A stretch of DNA of 64,000 nt, taken from the NCBI GenBank assembly GCA_014860225.1, contig JACZKE010000009.1:62001-126000 (forward strand). The letters run 5' to 3'. Of this stretch, positions 44,044 to 51,351 are shown one piece after another. The stretch's first letter is position 1. Each line of letters begins with the position of its first letter. Under the pieces are notes generated by a model. The model did not search any database and was not told where the DNA came from. It was given only the letters and a program-made list of their open reading frames with translations. Made by a program: the position numbers and the translations under genes. Source of the stretch: Desulfuromonadales bacterium (GTDB lineage: Bacteria; Desulfobacterota; Desulfuromonadia; Desulfuromonadales; BM103).

Positions 44044-45030
44044 ATGATTGATGACATGCGCCCCGTTATCGAGGCACGGGGCCTGGTCAAACACTTCGGA
44101 ACGGTGACCGCCGTGGCCGGGATCGACTTCGATGTCTGCCGAGGCGAGCTGTTCGGCTTTCTCGGACCCAATGGCGCGGGTAAGACCACGACCATCAACC
44201 TGCTGATTGGCCTGGCCCGCCCGGACCGGGGCAGCATCCACGTCGCGGGGATCGACTGCACGGGTAGACTCAAGGCCGCCCAGCACCTGATGGGTGTCGT
44301 TCCCGACGAGAGCAACCTCTACCCCGAGCTGACCGGTCTGGAGAATCTCTGCTTTTGCGCCGCCCTGTACGGCATGCCGAAACCTGACCGCGAAGCCCGG
44401 GCCCGCGAACTGCTCGAGCGCTTCGGTCTCGCCGAGGCAGCGGGGCGCAAGTTCGCCGGGTATTCCAAGGGGATGAAGCGCAAACTCACCATCGCCGCCG
44501 GGATTATCCATCGTCCCGCGATCCTCTTCCTGGACGAGCCGACCACGGGAATCGATGTGGCCAGCGCCCGCCAGATCCGCCAGCTCATCGCCGATCTGAA
44601 CCGTGCCGGTACGACGATCTTCCTGACCACCCATTACATCGAGGAGGCCGAGCGCCTCTGCGAGCGAATTGCTTTCATCGTCGGCGGGCGCATCGTCCGC
44701 ACCGACACGGTCGAACGACTCATGGAGCCGGTGCAGGAGCGGCAGGTTGTCGAGTTCGCCTTGGACGGTCAGGTCGCGAGCGTCGAACCAGCCCTGCGCG
44801 AGTCTTTTCCTGAACTGAATCTGCAGGTTGCGTCCGGTTGCCTCCTGCGCGTAATCTCGGATCGACCCGTGCGCATTGGCCCGCTGGTGCGGTTCTTCGA
44901 GGAACGCGGCCTGGAGGTGGGCGAGGTCCGCAAGGTCCGGCCGACGCTGGAAGAGGTTTTTGTCGAGATCACCGGGATCGAGGCCGCCGACGTAAGCTGC
45001 GAGAAGGAGAAAGCCGGAGGCGTCTCATGA
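44044..45030 (+). CDS. ABC-2 type exporter ATPase
   Basis: A 328-aa ATPase. Walker A GPNGAGKTTTINLLIGLA (about residues 42-59), signature YSKGMKRKLTIAAGI (variant of LSGGQ), Walker B ILFLDEPTTGID and the H-loop TTHYIEEAERLCE. The C-terminal extension (about 220-328) is typical of drug/polysaccharide/Na-type ABC-2 exporters. GGGGAG precedes ATG 44044, 25 bases after the barrel gene. The TGA overlaps the permease ATG. Confidence 0.93.
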   Translation: MIDDMRPVIEARGLVKHFGTVTAVAGIDFDVCRGELFGFLGPNGAGKTTTINLLIGLARPDRGSIHVAGIDCTGRLKAAQHLMGVVPDESNLYPELTGLENLCFCAALYGMPKPDREARARELLERFGLAEAAGRKFAGYSKGMKRKLTIAAGIIHRPAILFLDEPTTGIDVASARQIRQLIADLNRAGTTIFLTTHYIEEAERLCERIAFIVGGRIVRTDTVERLMEPVQERQVVEFALDGQVASVEPALRESFPELNLQVASGCLLRVISDRPVRIGPLVRFFEERGLEVGEVRKVRPTLEEVFVEITGIEAADVSCEKEKAGGVS

Positions 45031-45764
45031 AACAGTGGATCGCATTCTGGAGTATCCTGGCCAAGGACATGCGCTTCTACTACCTCAAGCCGCCGAACAT
45101 CAGTTGGGGACTGGTCTTCCCGCTCGCTTGGACGGCGATGTTCTTCATCAAGTCCGGAGAGGGCCTGGAGAGCATCCGGGCGCTTTTGCCCGGCGTGGTG
45201 GCTCTCTCGGTGCTGTTCGGCACGACTTCCATGCTGGCGGTGACCGTGACCTTCGAAAAGAAGGGACGTTCTTTCGAACGCCTGCTTCTGGCCCCCATCC
45301 CTTTGGAAGTATTGGTTCTGGCCAAAACCTCCGGTGCGTTGCTGTTCGGGATTGCCAACGGCTTCGTGCCCGTGCTCATGGCGGCGTTTCTGACCGATCT
45401 GGCAGGGATTCATTGGCCGACGGTCGTTGTCGCCATCGTGCTCATCGCCGCAGGGTCGACCTTCCTCGGACTTTTCATAGCCGTCTCGGTCAGCGAGGTT
45501 TTCGAGGCGCAGACTTTCTCCAACTTTTTCCGATTTCCGATGGTCTTCCTATGTGGGCTGTTCTTCCCCGTCGAAGACCTGCCGGTGTGGCTCCAACCGC
45601 TCTCCTATGCGCTGCCGCTGACCTATGGTGCGGACGTTCTGCACGCCGGATTCCAGCAGCAGGGCCGGATGCCGCTCGGACTCGACTTCCTGATGCTCGG
45701 TCTGTTTTGCCTGGGACTGTTTCTGTTGAGCCAGCGCAATATCCGGAAGAAGTGGACCGTGTAA
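45027..45764 (+). CDS. ABC-2 type exporter permease
   Basis: A 245-aa membrane protein with six hydrophobic segments, starting MKQWIAFWSILAKDMRFYYL. FRFPMVFLCGLFFPVEDLPVWLQPLSYALPLTYGADVL is the ABC-2 motif near the C-terminus. ATG 45027 overlaps the ATPase TGA (ATGA). The frame stays open upstream, but only inside the ATPase gene. Substrate unknown. Confidence 0.9.
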   Translation: MKQWIAFWSILAKDMRFYYLKPPNISWGLVFPLAWTAMFFIKSGEGLESIRALLPGVVALSVLFGTTSMLAVTVTFEKKGRSFERLLLAPIPLEVLVLAKTSGALLFGIANGFVPVLMAAFLTDLAGIHWPTVVVAIVLIAAGSTFLGLFIAVSVSEVFEAQTFSNFFRFPMVFLCGLFFPVEDLPVWLQPLSYALPLTYGADVLHAGFQQQGRMPLGLDFLMLGLFCLGLFLLSQRNIRKKWTV

Positions 45765-45905
45765 TATCGGGCAGTGCGGCGAAGAGCTCAAGGTAAAAGT
45801 TGAACGCTGGTATCTCTACTACGGCTAAAAAACACCGACCCTTTCAACCTTTTTATTGACAATCCTGTTTGCGTTCGGCACCATCCGCATTCGGAGGCTC
45901 TATTG

Positions 45906-46565
45906 ATGGCAGAGAAAATGAAATCGGTCAGCCGCCAGGAATTGCCCGCTCATGCAGAGGACTCTGAACTCCTGCCACAACCTGGCGAAGGCCGACTCTC
46001 CCGCGAAGAAAAAAAACATCGGGTGTACCTGACCGCCCGGCGGCTGTTTGTCGAACTCGGCTATCATAAGGTCTCGATCCAGACGATCGTAAAGGCTTCG
46101 GGCGTCAGCACCGGCGCAATCTACAGCTATTTTCCCAACAAGGAGGCGCTCGCCTCCTATATCCATGAGCAAACCCTCGCCGATTTTCAGACCCTGTTCC
46201 TTGAGCGGTTGGAGGGGCGGGAAACAACCCGTGACAAACTAAGTGCTTTTGCCGAGGTGGTATTCGAATTGACCGAGCAGGACCCGGAAGTGATGGAGTA
46301 TCTTCTCTTCATGCGCCACGGTGAGTTCATGCAGGACTGCTCCCCGATCTGTTTCACCGAGCCGTTTCGACTAGTGCAGGGCATCATCAAGCAAGGGATC
46401 GAGCAGGGTGACATCCAGGCGGATAATGTCTTCGTTGCCGGTATCGCTTATACCGGCGTCATCCTCCGTGCCGCCGAATTGCGTCTGAAGTGCGTCCTCG
46501 AGAGGCCACTCACCGACATCGCCGAAGAACTCTTGATCCATGCCTGGAAGGCCATCAGTCCCTAG
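45906..46565 (+). CDS. TetR family transcriptional regulator
   Basis: A 219-aa repressor. The helix-turn-helix (about residues 38-85: KHRVYLTARRLFVELGYHKVSIQTIVKASGVSTGAIYSYFPNKEAL) is typical TetR, with an unusual extra N-terminal tail of about 35 residues. The C-terminal ligand domain has CSPICF and VLRAAELRLKCVL, with four Cys that could sense metalloid or redox changes (inferred). GGAGG lies 8 bases before ATG 45906. A TetR-like palindrome lies downstream at 46760-46773, before extH. Confidence 0.92.
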   Translation: MAEKMKSVSRQELPAHAEDSELLPQPGEGRLSREEKKHRVYLTARRLFVELGYHKVSIQTIVKASGVSTGAIYSYFPNKEALASYIHEQTLADFQTLFLERLEGRETTRDKLSAFAEVVFELTEQDPEVMEYLLFMRHGEFMQDCSPICFTEPFRLVQGIIKQGIEQGDIQADNVFVAGIAYTGVILRAAELRLKCVLERPLTDIAEELLIHAWKAISP

Positions 46566-46721
46566 TCCGCCAAAACACCATCCCCGCAAAGTCCTTTGAC
46601 GTAATCCGACATCTTCCTTCGGAACTTCCCCGCCTCTTGCTATCTCTCCGCCGGCGCGCAAAAAAGTAAAACAAGCTAATTGTGTTTAATTAATTGGTTT
46701 ATGTTAACCTGAGTCCGCCTA

Positions 46722-46737
46722 TGGCACGTCCATTGCA
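46722..46737 (+). promoter_or_regulatory. Sigma-54 promoter of the ext operon
   Basis: TGGCACGTCCATTGCA fits the sigma-54 consensus TGGCACG-N4-TTGCW completely, with GG at -24 and GC at -12 in correct spacing. The start site would be near 46748. An AT-rich block lies just upstream. Confidence 0.88.
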
Positions 46738-46759
46738 AAGTGTTAGATTTTGCCAATAG

Positions 46760-46773
46760 AATGAACGTTCGTT
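46760..46773. promoter_or_regulatory. TetR-type operator candidate
   Basis: AATGAACGTTCGTT is a palindrome with one mismatched pair. It starts about 12 bases after the predicted transcription start. TetR operators of the GAACG-CGTTC kind are common, and the TetR gene ends 195 bases upstream. Confidence 0.6.
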
Positions 46774-46939
46774 TTAGCTCCACTGCAACGCTTTGCAGCG
46801 TGCTACGGGGCCCAGGAATTCAGTTAAAGGCCAGAATGTGGATTTTTCATTCGTTGTTCTGTCAAAGAAAGGAGGTGACAGAAGCAGGAGGCCAAGGACA
46901 GAGCGATAACCATTATCATTTAACAGGGAGGTTTCATAA

Positions 46940-48256
46940 ATGAAAAAGATTACTTTATTCAGGCAGGGCATCGTCATGCTGTCGATGTTGTTACTTGCCG
47001 CATCGCTTACCTTTACCGGTTGCGGCGGGAGCTCCGACAGCTACGATGAGCCTTCAGCCGCCCAAACGGCTCCGATTGCTGGGCAGACCCAGAGTGTACT
47101 GATCGATGCGGCCACTTTGAAGGGCTGGGTTGACAGTGGTTTGGTCAACAATGATGACGATTGGGAGAAGGTGGTCATTCTCGATGTCACCAGCGCGACC
47201 ACCTATGCCGCCGGTCACATCCCCGGGGCTCAGCTCTGGGCAGGGAACAGCGGCATCGACCGCTTTGATGGCCCGGTGCTCAGTGGCAACATGGTGCTTG
47301 ATGGCGCCGCAATGGACGCTGCGCTGCAGAGCTACGGAATTGATGAGAGAACGACGGTCGTTTTTGCAGGCTCCGGTAATCCCGGCCGCATCTATTTCAT
47401 GTTCCGTTACTGGGGTTTCCCGAAAGACCGCCTCAAGGTTCTCAATGGCGGGAAAGGCGCTTGGACCGCTGCCGGCTATGCTCTGACCCCTATAGCTCCT
47501 GATGTGGAGCCCTCCACCTACAGCGTGAGGGATCTTTCGTTTAATCCCAATGTGCGTGCGGCTCTCAATGAGTTTATCATCGGCGTCGAAAACGACACTG
47601 TCGCGCCCGTGAATACCCTGGTGAACAATACCGATAAGGCCGGCGGCACGACAGGTATTTTTGATCCGTCAGGCGACTATGTCATTTTCCAGGGCCTTAT
47701 CGAAGGTGGCGTGAATGTTGGTTATGCTAATTTCTACGAAGGTGGTTCTACTACAGCCCCGTTAAAGAGCGTTGACGAGCTCAAGACCCTTCTTGAAACG
47801 AACGGGGTTGACGGTTCCAAGCCCATTATCACCTACTGCCGGGCCGGCAATGCTGCTTCTTATGGGTTCCTGCCGATTGACGCGGCCCTGGGATGGGATG
47901 TCATGGTCTATGACGGTTCCTGGAGCCAGTGGGGCAGTTTGACCAATGAGACCGAGGCCGCCTTTGTACCCGATGCCAGCTACGCTCTGCCGGCACTGCT
48001 GTCCGAGTGGTCTACAGATGTTTTGGTTGACCAGCATAAGTTGGAAAATGACGGCGCGTTCTTCCCTGGGCCTTACTACAATATTAACCTGGGGCTCACC
48101 ATTGAAAAACCAACCTTCCGTATCGTGGAAGGTGCCCTAAGCCCCTATGATGCAGGCGCCAACAGCATTGAGATCGAGGACCGGGAGTATTTTGAAACTC
48201 TTCCGGAAGGGGGTGCTCCGACCTCTGGTTCAGGTGGTTCCGGCGGCGGTTGCTGA
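46940..48256 (+). CDS. extH: Rhodanese-like lipoprotein of the selenite/tellurite reduction operon
   Basis: A 438-aa lipoprotein; the lipobox LTFTGC has the lipid Cys at about residue 28. It has two rhodanese domains. The first (about 60-180: VVILDVTSATTYAAGHIPGAQ) has VVFAGSGNPG where the active Cys should be and is probably inactive. The second (about 230-340) has ITYCRAGNAAS with the catalytic Cys. The tail is Gly/Ser-rich and ends in a Cys (GGSGGGC). Position and architecture match ExtH of Geobacter. GGGAGG lies upstream of ATG 46940. Confidence 0.92.
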   Translation: MKKITLFRQGIVMLSMLLLAASLTFTGCGGSSDSYDEPSAAQTAPIAGQTQSVLIDAATLKGWVDSGLVNNDDDWEKVVILDVTSATTYAAGHIPGAQLWAGNSGIDRFDGPVLSGNMVLDGAAMDAALQSYGIDERTTVVFAGSGNPGRIYFMFRYWGFPKDRLKVLNGGKGAWTAAGYALTPIAPDVEPSTYSVRDLSFNPNVRAALNEFIIGVENDTVAPVNTLVNNTDKAGGTTGIFDPSGDYVIFQGLIEGGVNVGYANFYEGGSTTAPLKSVDELKTLLETNGVDGSKPIITYCRAGNAASYGFLPIDAALGWDVMVYDGSWSQWGSLTNETEAAFVPDASYALPALLSEWSTDVLVDQHKLENDGAFFPGPYYNINLGLTIEKPTFRIVEGALSPYDAGANSIEIEDREYFETLPEGGAPTSGSGGSGGGC

Positions 48257-48271
48257 TTCAATCTTATGCGG

Positions 48272-48301
48272 ATCGCTCCACTCCGCCATTGGGCGGAGTG
48301 G
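48272..48301 (+). other. Intercistronic hairpin extH-extI
   Basis: Perfect 13-bp stem GCTCCACTCCGCC/GGCGGAGTGGAGC with loop ATTG. No T-run follows, so it is more likely an mRNA-stabilising or processing element than a terminator. Confidence 0.75.
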
Positions 48302-48326
48302 AGCCTCATGAAAAAGGAGACTTTCT

Positions 48327-49517
48327 ATGTCAAGGCTTAAAAGGGTTGGGTTATTCTGTGCAATAACTGCGGCGTTCTGCCTGGTGGCAGGGGCCGCATT
48401 CGCCGGTCCGACCTGGACGTTCGGTCCCGAGGACCAGGGGCTGCTCAAACTCGAGTACAAGGGGCAGTTCCAGCTGAATATGCGTGATGACGGTGCCGAA
48501 GCCGATGGTGACGGCGACACCAGTGAATTCAACTTCCGCCGCAACCGCATCGCTCTGATGGGCGCCTACGGCGAGCACTTCGGCCTGTATGTGCAGACCG
48601 AGTACACCGAAGACGTCAACATCGGTCCGCTGTCGGTGTCCGACGGCAGCGACAACGAGTTCCAGCTGCTCGACGCGGTGATGCGCTTCCGCTACGACGA
48701 CCGCGCGCAGTTCTGGCTCGGCAAATACAAGTATAGTTTCACCCGTGAGAACCTCGAAGCCTGCGAGATGCCGTTGACCCTCGACCGCTCGGTGCTGATC
48801 CGCGCACCGCTGGCCAGTGAAGGGACCCGTGACAAGGGTGTGACGCTGTGGGGCAACCTGTTCGACCAGAAGTTCCAGTACCGCATCGATGCCATGAACG
48901 GACGCAACGACTCAACCTCGAGTCCGGAATCGGCCTTTCGCTATGGCGCTCGCGCCCACGTCACCCTGCTCGATCCGGAGAGCAATCACGGTTATCGTGG
49001 CACCTACCTGGGTAAGAAAAAGGTGCTGACCATCGGCGCCGCCTACCAAATGGAAAAAGACGTCGCCTACGCAAACACCGTGGCCCAGACCGACGCGGTC
49101 GACTACGAGGCTTGGACCGTCGATGCCTTCTTCGAATACCCGGTGGCTGAGGTCGGAACCTTCACCGTGTCGGCCGCCTATGCCGACTACGATCTCGACG
49201 ACGCCTACCAGGGTGCCAATCCAGATTCAGGGGTCATCGGCCAGAATGGCGAGAAGAACGGCGGCTACGTCAAGGTCGGCTACATGCTGCCGAACCTGCC
49301 GCTGCAGTTCTTTGCCCGCACGGAGAACTGGTCATTTGCCAACCTCGATGGTGTGTACGACCAGGAGGTCGACTGGTACGGCGGTGGCATCAACTACTAC
49401 TTCCGCGGCCAGGATCTGAAACTGACCATGGAGGTTTCACAGGTCGACTACGACACGGAAGGCCCCGAGTGTGAGGACTTCGTGACCTTCACCACCCAGC
49501 TGCAGCTGATTTTCTAA
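48327..49517 (+). CDS. extI: Outer-membrane porin of the selenite/tellurite reduction operon
   Basis: A 396-aa barrel with a signal peptide (MSRLKRVGLFCAITAAFCL... ending AAFA) and a final strand ending LQLIF. The phosphate-selective-porin-like strands (LLKLEYKGQFQLNMRDDG, FNFRRNRIALMGAYGEHFGLYVQTEYTED, FWLGKYKYSFTRENLE) match ExtI. In Geobacter extI was reported as needed for selenite and tellurite reduction (recalled, not checked). AAAGGAG precedes the ATG. Confidence 0.92.
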   Translation: MSRLKRVGLFCAITAAFCLVAGAAFAGPTWTFGPEDQGLLKLEYKGQFQLNMRDDGAEADGDGDTSEFNFRRNRIALMGAYGEHFGLYVQTEYTEDVNIGPLSVSDGSDNEFQLLDAVMRFRYDDRAQFWLGKYKYSFTRENLEACEMPLTLDRSVLIRAPLASEGTRDKGVTLWGNLFDQKFQYRIDAMNGRNDSTSSPESAFRYGARAHVTLLDPESNHGYRGTYLGKKKVLTIGAAYQMEKDVAYANTVAQTDAVDYEAWTVDAFFEYPVAEVGTFTVSAAYADYDLDDAYQGANPDSGVIGQNGEKNGGYVKVGYMLPNLPLQFFARTENWSFANLDGVYDQEVDWYGGGINYYFRGQDLKLTMEVSQVDYDTEGPECEDFVTFTTQLQLIF

Positions 49518-49531
49518 ATTATCCAACCGCG

Positions 49532-49560
49532 GCGCCGGCAAACTGAACGTTTGCCGGCGC
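49532..49560 (+). other. Intercistronic hairpin extI-extJ
   Basis: Perfect 12-bp stem GCGCCGGCAAAC/GTTTGCCGGCGC with loop TGAAC, followed by TGCCCATTTTCC. Very stable but with only a weak T-run. Confidence 0.75.
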
Positions 49561-49586
49561 TGCCCATTTTCCAAAGGAGTAAAGCA

Positions 49587-49829
49587 ATGAAGAAACAAAT
49601 GTTGGTTCTGATGATGGTCGCGGCATTGGTTATGGCCGGTTCGCTGGCGTTTGCCGCCAGCACTCACATCAAAGGTAAAGTGACCGCGGTCAGTGGCTCG
49701 ACAATTACCATCGAAGTGGAAAAAGGCAGCGCCGCTGACGTCGCCGTGGGCGACAGCGTTGAAGTCCAGGTCAAGGGCGCAGTCAAGGCCGCCCCGAAGA
49801 AGGGCGGCGACATGCTGCAAGGCTGCTGA
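49587..49829 (+). CDS. extJ: Small secreted protein ExtJ
   Basis: An 80-aa exported protein. The signal peptide MKKQMLVLMMVAALVMAGSL ends near FAA. A small beta-rich domain follows (HIKGKVTAVSGSTITIEVEKG, VGDSVEVQVKG), then a basic tail ending GGDMLQGC with a terminal Cys. It matches ExtJ of the selenite/tellurite operon. AAAGGAG lies upstream of ATG 49587. Its role is not known; the terminal Cys, like that of ExtH, may hold Se/Te or anchor the protein. Confidence 0.85.
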   Translation: MKKQMLVLMMVAALVMAGSLAFAASTHIKGKVTAVSGSTITIEVEKGSAADVAVGDSVEVQVKGAVKAAPKKGGDMLQGC

Positions 49830-49890
49830 TCCGTAATCGTCATGGCGCCCGGTGATCATGGCCTGGCGCTTTTATCGTGAGGGAGTTTAC

Positions 49891-51243
49891 ATGAAGAGCA
49901 ATAGCTTGTGGATTGTGCTGGCGCTCGCCTTGGTCCTTGTGCCGTTCCTTGCCCTAGCGGGCGATGAAGGGACCGGCAGGGACAAGACGATTGCCGCCAA
50001 ACAAGGGAAGGCGAATACGATCGCCGAACTGGTCGCGATGTACGACTCAAGTTCGTGCGAGGAGTGCCATCTCGATATTCACGCCGACTGGTTGAAGTCA
50101 GCCCATTCCCGGTCCATCTTTGGTACCGGACGTACCGCCGCCACCTTCCGCACCACGATCCTCAACGGTTGCATGGAATGGCCGTATTCGGGCGTTAAAG
50201 AATTCGAAGAGGTCAAGGTGGAGCACCTGCAGGGGTGTACCAAGTGCCATCTGCCGCAACTGGCTGATGCCACTGACGAAGTCGCTCAGGAGATGATGAA
50301 CACCATCCTGACTTTTATGAAAGCCTACCAGGAAGGGGACACTGAGACCTTCGAAAAGAACAAGGCCACGCTACTGAGTCTGAACATCAATTGCCTTGTT
50401 TGCCACAACCGTAACGCCATCGTCCACAAATGGACTGACGGTTATCCTCAGCAGGGGGTCGTCTATGGTTCTATGGAAGGTGAGCATCCGAGCGATGACT
50501 TCCCGGCTATGGCGAAAAGCCCTATCATGAAGGAATCAATCCTGTGTGGTCAGTGCCATGGCCTCGGCCCGAATTTCGAGCTCGAAAACCCGACCCAATG
50601 TGCTACCGCCTATGGCAGCTACCTGTGGGCATACAAGGCGGAAGGTGGGCGTGAGACTTGCCAGGAATGCCACATGCACAAAACCGGCCTGGGGCACAAC
50701 ATGCAGAGTTACCGCGACCCGGGGATGATCGAAGCGGCGCTGGATTTCGACGTAGAAGCATATGGGATGCACTGGCGGGACGGCAGCCTCGTATCACCCA
50801 AGGCGGTGGTCAAGGTGGCGATGACCAATAAGACCGGCCACAGCATCCCTGATGGCTGACCGACCCCCAACCGACTGGTTCTGTCGGTAAGCGTAAAAAC
50901 CAAGGATGGCAAAGAGTTGCTCAACGAAGAAAAAATCTACATGCCGGTGCCGCAGCAGATGGGCCGGGGCGACCGTATGGGGCGTGGCCCCTATGAGAAG
51001 AGCGGCATCATCGAAGACACCGGGTTGCCACCGCACAAGACGGTGGAGGAGCGCTTCGAGGTGCTTTTCCCGGTCGAGGACATCACTAACGACAGTGGTC
51101 GGGTTATTGACCGCAAGCTGCTGGCCAACGAGCTGGATGTGAAGGTCGAGCTCTGGTATCTCCCCTATGGAACCCGGAATTCGGACCCGTTCCTCTGGCG
51201 CGAGGCTGCCAAGACCATCAGCATTAGCACGGAAGGCAGGTAG
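49891..51243 (+). CDS. extKL: Multiheme c-type cytochrome selenoprotein ExtKL (in-frame TGA read as Sec)
   Basis: A 450-aa periplasmic cytochrome read through TGA 50857-50859 as selenocysteine 323. The signal peptide (about 1-23) ends ALAG. Five CxxCH motifs: CEECH, CTKCH, CLVCH, CGQCH, CQECH. The reading continues smoothly after TGA: TGHSIPDG-U-PTPNRLVLSV, a beta-rich C-terminal domain to TEGR and TAG. A SECIS-like hairpin follows the TGA directly. Without readthrough it would look like two genes (extK, extL). Start ATG 49891 has GAGGGAG upstream. Confidence 0.88.
50860..50887 (+). promoter_or_regulatory. SECIS-like hairpin after in-frame TGA of extKL
   Basis: The lower stem CCGAC/GTCGG (50860-50864 with 50883-50887) and upper stem AACC/GGTT (50869-50872 with 50877-50880) close a GACT loop. 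It starts immediately after the UGA, the position of bacterial SECIS elements bound by SelB. Confidence 0.75.
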
Positions 51244-51279
51244 CGTTCAGTTCCTCCTGATATGGGATGCAATTCCTTC

Positions 51280-51322
51280 GGCTGACGACTGCAATTTGGC
51301 AGTCGTCAGCCATACTTTTTTT
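51280..51322 (+). terminator. Terminator-like hairpin extKL-extM
   Basis: Perfect 13-bp stem GGCTGACGACTGC/GCAGTCGTCAGCC followed by ATAC and seven T. It would reduce expression of extM-S relative to extH-KL, or those genes need another promoter; none is obvious in the 30 bases before extM. Confidence 0.85.
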
Positions 51323-51351
51323 CACAAGCTATTCATGGTACATTCCCACGA

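Larger units (their letters stand above)
46566..46939. other. Long regulatory region upstream of extH
   Basis: 374 bases. It holds an AT-rich stretch (about 46675-46708) suited to IHF or an enhancer protein, the sigma-54 promoter, the TetR-like palindrome, a CTGCAA-CGCT-TTGCAG hairpin (46783-46798), a full AAGGAGGTGA ribosome-site-like sequence (46870-46879) and a short frame ending in an ATGA overlap with extH. Confidence 0.7.

Noticed and set aside
44838-45026. Upstream extension of the ABC-2 permease
   Set aside because: Lies inside the ATPase gene, Arg/Gly-rich, and the ATG at 45027 overlaps the ATPase stop as expected.
46740-46835. Full 67-codon frame upstream of extH as a gene
   Set aside because: Its first part lies across the predicted transcription start and operator; only the end (46836 onward) is kept as a possible leader peptide.
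49891-50859. Reading extK as a complete gene or truncated pseudogene ending at TGA 50859
   Set aside because: The same frame continues for 128 sensible codons, no ribosome site restarts translation, and a SECIS-like hairpin follows the TGA directly.
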